Positions 1 to 9,297 of a stretch of DNA of 64,000 nucleotides are shown here, piece after piece. Made by a program: the position numbers and the translations under genes. Every line of letters starts with the position of its first letter. The stretch's first letter is position 1. The stretch is from Halomonas sp. A40-4 (lineage in GTDB: Bacteria; Pseudomonadota; Gammaproteobacteria; Pseudomonadales; Halomonadaceae): NCBI RefSeq assembly GCF_015767635.1, contig NZ_CP065230.1, forward strand, positions 3,162,001-3,226,000. The letters run 5' to 3'. The notes below the pieces were generated by a model. It was given only the letters and a program-made list of their open reading frames with translations, searched no databases and was not told where the DNA came from.

Positions 1-992
1 ATAGGCAGTACACCGTCACGAACGAGGCGTTGCCAGTCCGCAATCAATGTCGTGTTGCGGGCCACTTTCATGCCCAGGTAAGCGCCTTGGGTATCGAATT
101 CAGGCAAGCTGCCGTTGCAATCGGAGCTCATGGTAATGCGCTCGGGGGGAACACCGCGCTCGAGTAGACGCGACACCGCGTCAAAGGCTGAAAGACCGTC
201 GCCGGGTTCTTCAAAGGCGGTGACGTCGACACAGGCACTGAAGGCTAACGCGTACGCAGCGGCTTCCTCAAGCAAAGCGGGATGGCGATTGACATGGGTG
301 GGGATGATTTGATCGGCGGGAATTTCGGTTTCGGTTAGCAACCTGCGCAGCGGTTCCAGGCCCCGCTTACCGTCCCCAAGGTGGAAATGGCAGATACCCC
401 GCTTGCCCGCCAGCATGGCGCCCACACGAGTATCACTGACGATACGTTCGATTTCATCCTGGCGCGGCTGGCTCGAGCGATGGTCCGAGATGGCAATTTC
501 GCCTAGGCCTATCACCTCAGGTATCCAGGCCAGATCACGCTGGAGGTCGCCAGTCAGCGTGGGCGGCGGGACGCGATACGCGCCGGTGTACATGTAGGCC
601 GATATGCCGTCGGCCCTGAGTCCACGCACCTTGGCCAGCAGGTCAGCCGGAGAGCGGCTGATGCTGTCGGTGCCGAGCACCCCCACCACCGTGCCAATCC
701 CCATCGAGGCGATTTCGTGGGCGGTGATTTCCGGACAGCGGGTGCCACAGCCGCCTTCGCCACCGCCGCCGGTGACGTGGACGTGCTGATCGATAAAGGC
801 GGGCACGGCGATAAGATGACGTGCCTCCACCAACTGGATGGGCCAGCCCACCGGGATTTCGATATCACGGCCCAGCGCGGCAATCCGGCCGTCGGCAATC
901 AGGATATCGGTCGCTTCTAGAGGGTCCGGTGCGAAGATACTGCCCACCCGCAGCAGGGTCAGCAGTTGGTCCTGGGCGTTGGCGGGCATCAT
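1..992 (-). CDS. iadA: Isoaspartyl dipeptidase (beta-aspartyl peptidase), 3' end outside window
   Basis: Amidohydrolase-superfamily metallopeptidase, expected to split beta-Asp-Xaa dipeptides such as the beta-Asp-Arg released from cyanophycin. About 330 codons are present. The metal-site HxH is at residues 70-72 (QHVHVTGGGG), further likely ligands are at H204 and H233 (THVN), and the catalytic Asp is at 291 (SSD). The family hallmark ISDHRSSQ follows residue 167. Where E. coli IadA has its carboxylated lysine (Lys162), this protein has Glu165 (GEIAISD). The start ATG at 992 overlaps the cphA stop as ATGA, so the two genes are translationally coupled. The pairing with cphA and cphB points to cyanophycin dipeptide turnover. 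The C-terminal part lies beyond position 1. Confidence 0.9.
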   Translation of the reverse strand, partial: MMPANAQDQLLTLLRVGSIFAPDPLEATDILIADGRIAALGRDIEIPVGWPIQLVEARHLIAVPAFIDQHVHVTGGGGEGGCGTRCPEITAHEIASMGIGTVVGVLGTDSISRSPADLLAKVRGLRADGISAYMYTGAYRVPPPTLTGDLQRDLAWIPEVIGLGEIAISDHRSSQPRQDEIERIVSDTRVGAMLAGKRGICHFHLGDGKRGLEPLRRLLTETEIPADQIIPTHVNRHPALLEEAAAYALAFSACVDVTAFEEPGDGLSAFDAVSRLLERGVPPERITMSSDCNGSLPEFDTQGAYLGMKVARNTTLIADWQRLVRDGVLP

Positions 993-3625
993 GTCGGCTC
1001 ACCGTCGGGTGTCGTGGCGGCAGCTGGCTGGAAGCGACGCCCCCGGATACGCTCAATGGCGCCCTCGACATCGTCGATCAGCAATACCAGCAGATCGCCC
1101 TCGCCGGCCTCATTAAAGGCCCGGTCGACAGCTTCCTGCTCTTCCATGATGACCTCGACACGGCAGTCCCCCGGGATTGATTCGGCTCCTTCGCGCAGCA
1201 GGCGAGCAGCATCACCGGGGGTTCTGCCGCGGGCATCGGTTTCATAGATAAAGACGACGTCGTGCATCCTGGCCAGCAGAGTGCCCAGCGTGAACAGGTC
1301 TTCGTCGCGGCGGTTGCCCGGGGCGCTGGCCACGCTGATGCGTCGGCGGGCCGGAATGCAGCCGACCAGTTCGCTCAGCGCCTCTAGCGCCGGGACGTTA
1401 TGGCCATAGTCGATCAGCACCTTCATGCCGTCGGCGTCGATCAGGTTGGTACGCCCGGGGTTCTGACCCGGCGTGGGATGGAAGGTCTGCAGGCCCCTCT
1501 GGATATCGGCGATCGACAGGCCCAGCGCATAGGCGGCGGCACTGGCTGCCAGGGCATTGGCAACATTGAAGCGCGCATGGCCTTCAAAGGTGATCGGCAC
1601 GTCCACTACCGGAATCACCTCGGCTTCAACGTGACCCTGGCGCATCACGATACGCTCGTTGTGAACGGTAAAAGCGATGCCCTGTTCGCGGACATGCTGA
1701 CGGACGGGGCGGGAATGGGGGTCCAGCGTGAAGAAGATGATATCGCCTCGGGCCCACTCCTGACCTTCCAGCACCCGTAGATCGTCGGCATTAAGCACCG
1801 CCGTCCCCCCATGACGGACGGCGTCGATGACCACCGTTTTGCAGCGCGCCAGTTCATCGAGGGTATGAATGTCGTGCTCACCCAGGTGGTCACTGGCGAT
1901 ATTGAGCAGCACGCCCACATCACACTCGTCGAAACCCAGACCACGGCGCATGATGCCGCCGCGGGCGACTTCCAGCACAGCGCACTCGACCGTGGGCTCA
2001 CGCAGGACGATCGCCGCTGCCTGGGGGCCACTGTAGTCACCGCGCATGATCACATGGTTATCGATCTCGATGGTCCCGGTACAGGCCATGCCGACGCTGC
2101 GTCCCGCCTGGCGCAGCAGGTGCGAGAGCAACCGCACCGTGGTGGTCTTGCCATTGGTGCCGGTGACCGCCGCAATAGGGATGCGTCCAGTGGCCTCACT
2201 GTCAGGGAACAGCATATCGATGACCGGACGACCCACGTCGCGGCCCTCCCCGTGGGTGGGTGAAAGGTGCATACGAAAGCCGGGGCCGGCATTGACCTCG
2301 ACCACGGCGGCAGATTGCTCTTCCAACGGCAGTGTCAGGGTCTCGGCCAGCAGGTCGATACCGATGATATCCAGCCCCACCAGCCGAGCGATGCGCTCTG
2401 CCACGTAACGCACCTCCGGGTGGACATCGTCGGTGACGTCCGTGGCCGTGCCCCCGGTGCTGAGGTTCGCGGTGGGCTTGAGATAAACGATATCACCGGC
2501 CGGGATGACGCTCTGCAGGGTCAGGTTCTGCTGGCCGATCAGTCTTAGCGACTGGTCATCCAGCTGAATCTGGGTGAGCAGGTTCTCGTGGCCGATACCG
2601 CGACGTGGATCGCGATTTTCCTTATCGACCAACCCTTGGAGGGTGGTGACCCCATCACCCACCACATGCGCCGGGCGACGCCTCGCAGCAGCCACAAGCT
2701 TGCCATCGATGACCAACAGACGATGATCCTCGCCTCGGATGTACTGCTCGACGATTACCGATGGGTGACGCAGGGAGGCAATATCGAAGGCATCACTCAG
2801 TGCCTGGTCATCCTCGATGTTGGTACTCACCCCGCGGCCATGGTTGCCGACAACCGGCTTCACCGCGACGGGATAACCGATGCCACGGGCAATATCGAGC
2901 GCCTCGTTGAAGGCGCCACACACCTGCCCCTTGGGCACCGGAATCCCGGCATCACCGAGTAGCTGCTTGGTCCACTCCTTGTCGTCGGCAATGCCATAGC
3001 CAACAAGCCCCGTACGGCCGGTCACCGTGGCCTGAATACGCTGCTGCCGATGACCATGACCAAACTGGATATAGCTGTTTTCCTCGCTCAGCCGGACATG
3101 GGGGATGCCACGCTGGGTGGCGGCATTGACGATAGCCGCCGTGGAGGGACCAAGCATGTGGGCATCGCGCACCTGTCTGAGGCGCTCCAGGATGTCGGGC
3201 AAATCGATTTCTGCGTCGCGAAACAATCGCTCGACGAGATCGACGGACTCGACACCCGCGGCCAGACCGCAGGCCTCGTCCCGGTAACGGTAGACCACGT
3301 TGTAGATGCCGGTTTCGTAGGAATCAACCGTCTTGCCGTAGCCCACCGAAAAACCAATCAGGTTCTGCAGCTCGATGGCGACATGCTCGACAACATGACC
3401 CGCCCAGGTACCGCGCTCCAATCGCGCCAGAAAGCCGCCGGGGCGGCCTATCGAGCAGCGATGCTCCTGCAGGGTTGGTAACAGCGTTGTCAGACGCTCG
3501 ACGATGCCGGGAACCAGGTCGCTCGGCCGCTCTTCGAGCTCACCGATGTCCAGGCGCATGAAGATGGCCGGATAACGACTGTAATAGTTCGGTCCGCGCA
3601 GAGCTCGATGCTCGATAATATTCAT
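989..3625 (-). CDS. cphA: Cyanophycin synthetase
   Basis: Builds multi-L-arginyl-poly-L-aspartate by two ATP-dependent steps: Asp added to the backbone, then Arg joined to the beta-carboxyl. The protein has 878 residues, the usual CphA1 size. An N-terminal domain covers about 1-200. The ATP-grasp domain (about 215-480) carries the glycine-rich HGRGVS at 262-267 and the VEVNAGPG metal region near 442-449. The Mur-ligase-like domain (about 485-870) carries the P-loop GTNGKTTT at 489-496 and LNIASDHLGEHD near 574-585. The start overlaps the cphB stop by 4 bp and the stop overlaps the iadA start by 4 bp, giving one polycistronic unit cphB-cphA-iadA. CphA-type synthesis in a heterotroph suggests a nitrogen and carbon reserve in the cytoplasm. 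Confidence 0.96.
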   Translation of the reverse strand: MNIIEHRALRGPNYYSRYPAIFMRLDIGELEERPSDLVPGIVERLTTLLPTLQEHRCSIGRPGGFLARLERGTWAGHVVEHVAIELQNLIGFSVGYGKTVDSYETGIYNVVYRYRDEACGLAAGVESVDLVERLFRDAEIDLPDILERLRQVRDAHMLGPSTAAIVNAATQRGIPHVRLSEENSYIQFGHGHRQQRIQATVTGRTGLVGYGIADDKEWTKQLLGDAGIPVPKGQVCGAFNEALDIARGIGYPVAVKPVVGNHGRGVSTNIEDDQALSDAFDIASLRHPSVIVEQYIRGEDHRLLVIDGKLVAAARRRPAHVVGDGVTTLQGLVDKENRDPRRGIGHENLLTQIQLDDQSLRLIGQQNLTLQSVIPAGDIVYLKPTANLSTGGTATDVTDDVHPEVRYVAERIARLVGLDIIGIDLLAETLTLPLEEQSAAVVEVNAGPGFRMHLSPTHGEGRDVGRPVIDMLFPDSEATGRIPIAAVTGTNGKTTTVRLLSHLLRQAGRSVGMACTGTIEIDNHVIMRGDYSGPQAAAIVLREPTVECAVLEVARGGIMRRGLGFDECDVGVLLNIASDHLGEHDIHTLDELARCKTVVIDAVRHGGTAVLNADDLRVLEGQEWARGDIIFFTLDPHSRPVRQHVREQGIAFTVHNERIVMRQGHVEAEVIPVVDVPITFEGHARFNVANALAASAAAYALGLSIADIQRGLQTFHPTPGQNPGRTNLIDADGMKVLIDYGHNVPALEALSELVGCIPARRRISVASAPGNRRDEDLFTLGTLLARMHDVVFIYETDARGRTPGDAARLLREGAESIPGDCRVEVIMEEQEAVDRAFNEAGEGDLLVLLIDDVEGAIERIRGRRFQPAAATTPDGEPT

Positions 3626-4470
3626 CGACTCTCCGCGAGGGCAGCACTGAGTTCATGGGGAACGAGATAACGTCGGGCTTCAACGTCAAATCCATGGCCG
3701 CTGACCAGTGCATGCAGGATCATGTGTTCGACAGCCACCGGCTTGCCCATATCAAGATCGGCGATGTTCGAGCTCGCCAGGTCGAGGCTATCGATGAGGA
3801 TGACATGCCCCGGCCCGATGGCTTCGAGAATACCGTGGGGATGCATGATGACACCGGCATCTTCGCCCAGCCCCACCCCCAGGTGCTCAGGATTGCTGGC
3901 GCCGACTTCCATCAGGCGGGTAAATCGGCCGCGCTCGAGGAAGTGGCTGTCGATGATCAAACCGTCGACGAAGCCGAGGCCAGAGGTCATATTGACGGCC
4001 CCCTTGCGCAGAGCATCGGCAGCAGCACCATTGTAGATCATGGTGCTCGGCATGGCCGCCGCGCCAGCGCTCGTGCCAGCCACTACCGCGCCGTCCTGCA
4101 GGCGCTTGCGTACGGCTCTCAGAACCGGCGAGCCTCCCAGGACATTGGTCAAGCGCAGCTGGTCACCACCGGTAAAAAAGATGATGCCGCTCTTCTCTAT
4201 CCTGCGCACCGTATCAGCATCGGCGGCTTCCCGACGGTCACGGATTCCCAGCAAATGGACCTGGCTCGCGCCCAGGCGTGAGAAGGCTGCCTCGTATTCG
4301 GGCAGGACCTGTTTGGGTATGCCGCTGGCCGTGGCAATAACCGCGACCTCCCGGTTACCTTCAGGGGTCAGGGCGAAGACGTTCTTGAGGATTTCGAGAT
4401 CGGAGGTTCTATCTTCGGCACCGCCGATGGCAACGAGGTGGCCGGCTGCCGAAAAAAGGGGATGGGCCAT
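3622..4470 (-). CDS. cphB: Cyanophycinase
   Basis: Serine exopeptidase (peptidase family S51) that cuts cyanophycin into beta-Asp-Arg dipeptides. The nucleophile is Ser134 in VAGTSAGAAAMP, with the family HFLERGRFTRL segment from residue 176 supplying the catalytic-His region. I chose the ATG at 4470 (MAHPLFSAAG), giving 282 residues, because AAAGGAAT precedes it at good spacing and CphB proteins are usually about 270-290 residues; an in-frame ATG at 4530 would add 20 unsupported residues. No signal peptide is seen, which fits the intracellular enzyme. It is the first gene of the operon and overlaps cphA by 4 bp, so synthesis and breakdown genes are expressed together and control must act on the enzymes or substrates. 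Confidence 0.94.
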   Translation of the reverse strand: MAHPLFSAAGHLVAIGGAEDRTSDLEILKNVFALTPEGNREVAVIATASGIPKQVLPEYEAAFSRLGASQVHLLGIRDRREAADADTVRRIEKSGIIFFTGGDQLRLTNVLGGSPVLRAVRKRLQDGAVVAGTSAGAAAMPSTMIYNGAAADALRKGAVNMTSGLGFVDGLIIDSHFLERGRFTRLMEVGASNPEHLGVGLGEDAGVIMHPHGILEAIGPGHVILIDSLDLASSNIADLDMGKPVAVEHMILHALVSGHGFDVEARRYLVPHELSAALAESR

Positions 4471-4826
4471 ATTCCTTTCGTCGCCCAGCGACGCTTTGGA
4501 GGAACGCTGAATCATTACCGATAGCGGCAATGTCGTATCGCGTAAGTTTTAACCTGATCTTAACTTATACCAGCTGGAAACTGCGCTAGCCAGATTAATC
4601 ATGCCCCTTGGTTGGGTGAAAACTCCTTGGGTAATACTGAATGGCTGCGCCATCACGTATTGGCCAAGCGCCGCCACCATAAATCGCTATACTGCAAAAG
4701 GCGCCTACTCCTTGCCTGGCCCTAAGGTCAGACCGATACCCCCGACCCCGCCTGCTGCCCATTGCCGTTGGGTGGAGAGGACGGTGGTCAGCATAGTGAT
4801 AGCGAAGTTTGCGCCTGGAGGCGATC
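4471..4826. promoter_or_regulatory. Divergent intergenic region between cphB and the ATP-grasp gene
   Basis: 356 bases hold the 5' regions of both divergent operons. A TATACT hexamer at about 4688-4693 could serve as a -10 for the plus-strand operon, but I see no convincing -35 at the right distance. No strong operator palindrome or riboswitch-like fold is evident. Open frames here are short and lack ribosome-binding sites. Confidence 0.4.
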
Positions 4827-6128
4827 ATGAGCGTTCGGAATATCTTTGTTGTCGGAATGGATGACTATAATCGTCAACGCCTTGAGCATATACGCGGAGC
4901 TGAGCAATACCGCTTCCATGGCGTGATCGAACCGGAGGAAGTCAACGATACGGAAATCTTTCCTATCGAAGACATGCTGGCCCGAGCCGAAACTCAGTTG
5001 AAAGCATTTGGCGAGCCTATCGATGCCATCGTGGGCTACATGGATTTTCCCGTGTCGACCATGCTGCCACTGCTCTGCAAGCGCATCGGCACGCCCTCCA
5101 CCAGCCTTGAAAGTTTGCTCAAATGTGAGCACAAGTACTGGAGTCGGCTCGTCCAGCGTGAGGTAATGGCCGACTACATTCCCCGATTTACGGCCTTTGA
5201 CCCTTTCGACGCTAATGCCCTTCAGCGTATCGGCGAAGCCGGGCTGTACATGCCCTTCTTCGTCAAACCGATCAAGTCTTCGGGTTCACGACTGGGCTTT
5301 CGCATCGAGAGTCCGGAAGACTTCGCTTATGCCGTGGAGCGGCTATGTGAAGGCATAGGGACAATTTCAGAACCGTTTAATTACGTGCTGGAACACGCCA
5401 ACCTGCCAGACGACGTTCGCTCGGTCGACGGCGGCCACTGCATGGCGGAAGAGATCATCGGCGGCTGGCAATGCACGGTCGAGGGCTACGTTTTCCAGGG
5501 CGATGTTGTCCCGTATGGCATTGTCGATTCGATTCGCTATCCGCAGGTACTGAGCTTTTTCTACTATCGCTATCCATCCCGCCTTCCCGATGCCATTCAA
5601 GCCAAGATGCAGGACCTGACGCGTCAGATCATGGCTCATATCGGCTATGACAATGCGGCCTTCAACATCGAATACTTCTGGGATGAAGTGCAAGACCGCA
5701 TCTGGCTGCTGGAGATCAATACCCGTGTGGCGCAATCGCACTGCGACCTGTTCGAGAAGGTCGACGGGGTCAGCCACCAGCAAATAACGGTGGACCTGGC
5801 GCTGGGGCAGTTGCCCGACATGCCGCACCGCCAAGGGGCTTTTAACGTCGCCGCAAAGTTCTTTTATCGCGTATTCTTCACCGACGCCATCGTCACCCAG
5901 GTCCCCAGTGCTGAACAGATCGAGGCGCTGCAGAAAGCTTTCCCCGGCACCGTGATCACGCTCCAGGTGGAGACCGGAACGCGCTTATCCTCCCTGCCCG
6001 AGCAGGACAGCTACAGTTACGCCCTGGCTTACGTATGGATGGGGGCCGACGACGATCTCGCGCTGGAAGACAACTACGCACGGCTTGCCGAGCAGCTCCA
6101 TTTCACCTTTGACGACATCACCAGCTGA
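4827..6128 (+). CDS. ATP-grasp domain protein of unknown substrate
   Basis: Probable carboxylate-amine (or related) ligase of the ATP-grasp superfamily, 433 residues, cytoplasmic. An N-terminal pre-ATP-grasp Rossmann-like part (about 1-110) precedes the ATP-binding lysine and loop FFVKPIKSSGS (about 144-154), the adenine-binding segment AEEIIGGWQCTVEGYV (about 207-222), and the metal-binding LLEINTR (about 294-300). A C-terminal domain of about 120 residues follows. The start at 4827 is preceded by GGAGG with six bases between, better than the ATG at 4809. It lies 41 bp before the hydrolase gene and is probably co-transcribed with it, divergent from the cyanophycin operon. The ligase fold is clear but I do not recognise the specific family. 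Substrate is unknown; a peptide or amino-acid amide would fit the neighbour. Confidence 0.75.
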   Translation: MSVRNIFVVGMDDYNRQRLEHIRGAEQYRFHGVIEPEEVNDTEIFPIEDMLARAETQLKAFGEPIDAIVGYMDFPVSTMLPLLCKRIGTPSTSLESLLKCEHKYWSRLVQREVMADYIPRFTAFDPFDANALQRIGEAGLYMPFFVKPIKSSGSRLGFRIESPEDFAYAVERLCEGIGTISEPFNYVLEHANLPDDVRSVDGGHCMAEEIIGGWQCTVEGYVFQGDVVPYGIVDSIRYPQVLSFFYYRYPSRLPDAIQAKMQDLTRQIMAHIGYDNAAFNIEYFWDEVQDRIWLLEINTRVAQSHCDLFEKVDGVSHQQITVDLALGQLPDMPHRQGAFNVAAKFFYRVFFTDAIVTQVPSAEQIEALQKAFPGTVITLQVETGTRLSSLPEQDSYSYALAYVWMGADDDLALEDNYARLAEQLHFTFDDITS

Positions 6129-6169
6129 CGGAATTGCGTCGCGCTACACAAACGATAAGGAACACGCCC

Positions 6170-8212
6170 ATGCAGATCGTCAGCGATTTCCCCCGCGAGG
6201 TACAGGAGGAAGAAGACTGGATCACGTTGGCCGACGGCTGTCGGCTGGCCATCCGTATCTGGCGCCCGGTGGATGCCGAAAGCGACCCGGTACCGGCCAT
6301 TCTGGAATACCTGCCTTATCGCAAGCGAGATCTGACGGCGATGCGCGATGCCCAGACACACGCCTATTGGGCTGGCCACGGTTACGCCGGGGTGCGCGTC
6401 GACATGCGCGGCAGCGGCGAGTCGGACGGCGTGCTGACCGACGAATACCTGCAACAGGAACTCGACGATGGCGTCGAAATTCTACAGTGGCTGGGTAAGC
6501 AACCCTGGTGTACCGGCGACGTTGGTATGATCGGCATCTCCTGGGGCGGGTTCAATGGCCTGCAGATCGCGGCGCTCCAGCCACCCGAGCTGAAGGCCGT
6601 CATTACGCTATGCTCCACCGACGACCGCTACGCTGATGATGTCCACCACATGGGCGGCTGCCTGCTGGGCGACAACCTGTCGTGGGCCTCGACCATGTTC
6701 GATGGCAATACCTGCCCTCCCGACCCGCAATTGGTCGGTGAGCGATGGCGCGAGATGTGGATGGAGCGCCTTGAGCACAGCGGGCTCTGGCTGGCGACAT
6801 GGCTCCAGCATCAGCGCCGTGACGACTATTGGAAGCATGGCTCGGTATGCGAAGACTTCTCACGCATTCGCTGCCCGGTTTATGCCGTTAGCGGCTGGGC
6901 CGATGGCTACTGCAACGCCGTCTTCCGCCTGCTCGAGGGGCTCGACGTGCCGCGCAAAGGCCTGGTGGGGCCCTGGTCGCACAAGTACCCTCATCTGGGC
7001 GTTCCCGGCCCGGCCATCGGTTTTTTACAGGAAACGCTGCGTTGGTGGGACCATTGGTTGAAAGGCAAAGAAACGGGCATCATGGACGAGCCCATGCTGC
7101 GCGTCTGGATGCAGGATTCGGTGCCGCCGTCGGCCCGCTACGAGGAACGTCCAGGGCGCTGGGTCGCCGAGCCGAGCTGGCCCTCGCCGCGAATCGACCC
7201 CAAACATTTCCGTCTCACCAGTGGCCATGACCTGCTGCCCGTTACACAGGATCCCACCGTATTTGCCGCGGACAACGCTGTTCCTCTCAGCGTACGTTCG
7301 CCGCTGTCCGTAGGCCTGTATGCAGGCAAGTGGTGTTCCTATAACGCGCCGCCGGACCTGCCTCACGACCAACGCGACGAGGACGGCGGTGCGCTGATAT
7401 TCCAGACCCCTCGACTCGATCACGACATCGAGATTTGCGGACAACCCGTGGTCGAGCTCGACATCGAAGCCGATCAGCCGGTGGCCATGGTCGCGGTTAG
7501 GCTCATCGATATTGCCGACGACGACAAGGCCACCCGAATTTCCTACGGCCTGCTCAACCTGACCCACCGTGACAGCGACGAATTTCCACAGCCCCTGGAG
7601 CCCGGCAAGCGTTATCGCGTACGCGTCAAGCTTAAGCATATCGCCCAAAAATTTCCCGTCGGCCACGCCATACGGCTATCGCTCTCGACCAGTTACTGGC
7701 CGTTGGCGTGGCCGTCGCCGGCTCCTGTCAAGCTGACCATGCACCCTGCCGGCTGCCAATTGATCCTGCCGAGCCGTGAGCCCCAACCTCAGGAAGAAGC
7801 GGCACTGCCCCCGTTCGGGGAACCGGAAGGCGCCCCGCCACTGGCCGTGAGCCTGTTACAGCCCAGCCAGGAATCATGGCGGGTAATACGCGACCTGGCC
7901 CAGGATCAGACCATGCTGGAGGTCATCAATGACGAGGGCACCTTCCGTCTCGATGATATCGATCTCGAACTCTCGTCGCGGGTGGTTGAGCGCTACACCT
8001 ATTCATACGGCAACTACGACAGCCTGAGCGGCTGGACCGAATGGGAGCGTCGTTTTCGCCGCGGTGACTGGGAAGTCCGAAGTTTGACCCGCACCTTGAT
8101 GACGTCCAATGCCACTCATTTTCGCCTACGGGCGACCATGGATGCCTTCGAGGGTGATAGCCGGGTCTTTTCCAAGAGTTGGGACGAGGAGATCCCGCGG
8201 GATCTGGTGTGA
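6170..8212 (+). CDS. CocE/NonD family alpha/beta hydrolase (S15 peptidase-like)
   Basis: 681-residue hydrolase of the CocE/X-Pro dipeptidyl-peptidase fold, acting on amides, peptides or esters. The nucleophile is Ser124 in GISWGGFNG. The acid is probably Asp245 in SGWADGYCNA and the base His271 in GPWSHKYPH. The C-terminal half (about 370-670) is the jelly-roll domain typical of CocE and S15 enzymes. I chose ATG 6170 (MQIVSDFP), with AAGGA eight bases upstream, over the ATG at 6134. No signal peptide is seen, so it is probably cytoplasmic. It sits directly after the ATP-grasp ligase, suggesting an amide made by one and cut by the other, or a shared peptide substrate. This is inference. Downstream at 8234-8249 is a small perfect hairpin, CGTTGC/GCAACG, without a T tract. 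Confidence 0.85.
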   Translation: MQIVSDFPREVQEEEDWITLADGCRLAIRIWRPVDAESDPVPAILEYLPYRKRDLTAMRDAQTHAYWAGHGYAGVRVDMRGSGESDGVLTDEYLQQELDDGVEILQWLGKQPWCTGDVGMIGISWGGFNGLQIAALQPPELKAVITLCSTDDRYADDVHHMGGCLLGDNLSWASTMFDGNTCPPDPQLVGERWREMWMERLEHSGLWLATWLQHQRRDDYWKHGSVCEDFSRIRCPVYAVSGWADGYCNAVFRLLEGLDVPRKGLVGPWSHKYPHLGVPGPAIGFLQETLRWWDHWLKGKETGIMDEPMLRVWMQDSVPPSARYEERPGRWVAEPSWPSPRIDPKHFRLTSGHDLLPVTQDPTVFAADNAVPLSVRSPLSVGLYAGKWCSYNAPPDLPHDQRDEDGGALIFQTPRLDHDIEICGQPVVELDIEADQPVAMVAVRLIDIADDDKATRISYGLLNLTHRDSDEFPQPLEPGKRYRVRVKLKHIAQKFPVGHAIRLSLSTSYWPLAWPSPAPVKLTMHPAGCQLILPSREPQPQEEAALPPFGEPEGAPPLAVSLLQPSQESWRVIRDLAQDQTMLEVINDEGTFRLDDIDLELSSRVVERYTYSYGNYDSLSGWTEWERRFRRGDWEVRSLTRTLMTSNATHFRLRATMDAFEGDSRVFSKSWDEEIPRDLV

Positions 8213-8337
8213 GACGCCTTGGAGGTCGGATGGCGTTGCAAGGGCAACGGGTACATAAGCGCTAACCCCTGCTTGCAGCGCTCTACGATGCTCCCCATGA
8301 TAGACGCAACGAACAAGCGTCTGAGGGAGACAAGGCA

Positions 8338-9273
8338 ATGAAGATCATCGTGCATATTGACGAGGCCGCAGCGTGGCAAAACGCGCTGGCCGATGCGTTT
8401 CCTGATGCCCAGGTCGTTACCAGCGATGCGCCGGCAGATCAGCGTCAAAACGCCGATTATCTGGCCGTCTGGAAAGCGCCTGCGCATCTGATCGAAGAGC
8501 AGACCCACCTTAAAGGCATTATCAACCTTGGCGCGGGCGTCGACTACCTGCTCAAAACCCCGGGCCTGCCGACGGATGTGCCCATCGTCAAGCTGCGCGA
8601 TGCAGGCATGGGCGAGCTGATGGCCGACTACGTGCTTTATGGTGTGCTGCATTTTTACCGCAGCATGGACCGCTATGCCGCTCAGCAGCAGGACGCCACC
8701 TGGCAGCCGCAAGACGTCGTAGCGAAGTCTCAATGGCCAGTGGGCGTACTCGGTCTGGGGGCGATTGGCCGCTATGTAGCCGGTGCGCTACACCAGGCGG
8801 GCTTTCCGGTACTCGGCTGGAGCCGTTCACCCAAGCAGATCACAGGTGTGCACTGCTACCATGGCGATGAAGGGCTTGCCGCGCTCCTGGGTCAAGTGCA
8901 AACGGTGGTCACCATACTGCCCGATACCGCAGCCACCCGGCATATTCTTGATGCCCAGCAGCTTGCCAAGCTGCCCAAAGGGGCCAGCGTGATCAACCCC
9001 GGCCGGGGCAGCTTGATTGACGAGCAGGCACTGCTGGAAGCGCTGGGCCACAACAGCCAACCTGGCCATATCCGCGGTGCCCTGCTGGACGTCTTCGAGG
9101 AAGAGCCGCTACCCGACGAGCATCCGCTGTGGCAGCATCCCAGGGTCCTCATCACGCCGCACATGGCCGCCCCCACGCCCCTCAGTGACGCCATCGACCA
9201 GGTGATTGATTACGTAAAGGCCTTTGAAGCAGGGGAAACCGTCACCACTATTGACCCTGAGGCCGGTTACTGA
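8338..9273 (+). CDS. ghrA: Glyoxylate/hydroxypyruvate reductase A-type 2-hydroxyacid dehydrogenase
   Basis: NAD(P)H-dependent D-2-hydroxyacid dehydrogenase of 311 residues, closest in layout to GhrA, which reduces glyoxylate to glycolate and hydroxypyruvate to glycerate. The nucleotide-binding GxGxxG is at 139-144 (GLGAIG). The family segments VINPGRGSLIDEQALLEAL (about 219-237) and ITPHMAAPTP near 278 carry the conserved Arg region and catalytic His. AGGGAGACAAGG precedes the ATG. It follows the CocE gene by 125 bp on the same strand. Glyoxylate formed by ureide breakdown at the other end of the window is a conceivable substrate, but no direct link is visible. Confidence 0.85.
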   Translation: MKIIVHIDEAAAWQNALADAFPDAQVVTSDAPADQRQNADYLAVWKAPAHLIEEQTHLKGIINLGAGVDYLLKTPGLPTDVPIVKLRDAGMGELMADYVLYGVLHFYRSMDRYAAQQQDATWQPQDVVAKSQWPVGVLGLGAIGRYVAGALHQAGFPVLGWSRSPKQITGVHCYHGDEGLAALLGQVQTVVTILPDTAATRHILDAQQLAKLPKGASVINPGRGSLIDEQALLEALGHNSQPGHIRGALLDVFEEEPLPDEHPLWQHPRVLITPHMAAPTPLSDAIDQVIDYVKAFEAGETVTTIDPEAGY

Positions 9274-9297
9274 AGGCCGAAACAGACGGCGTGCTAT

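Noticed and set aside
1400-2962. Long plus-strand open frames inside cphA (for example 1400-1780, 1811-2263 and 2588-2962)
   Set aside because: They lie antisense to a strongly supported gene, lack ribosome-binding sites and show no recognisable domain; they follow from GC-rich codon use.
6134-6169. Upstream ATG as start of the CocE-type hydrolase
   Set aside because: The ATG at 6170 has a clear AAGGA at good spacing and matches the usual N-terminus, whereas the upstream one has none.
8234-8249. Hairpin after the CocE gene as a terminator
   Set aside because: The six-base stem has no following T tract, so it is noted only as a small stem-loop.
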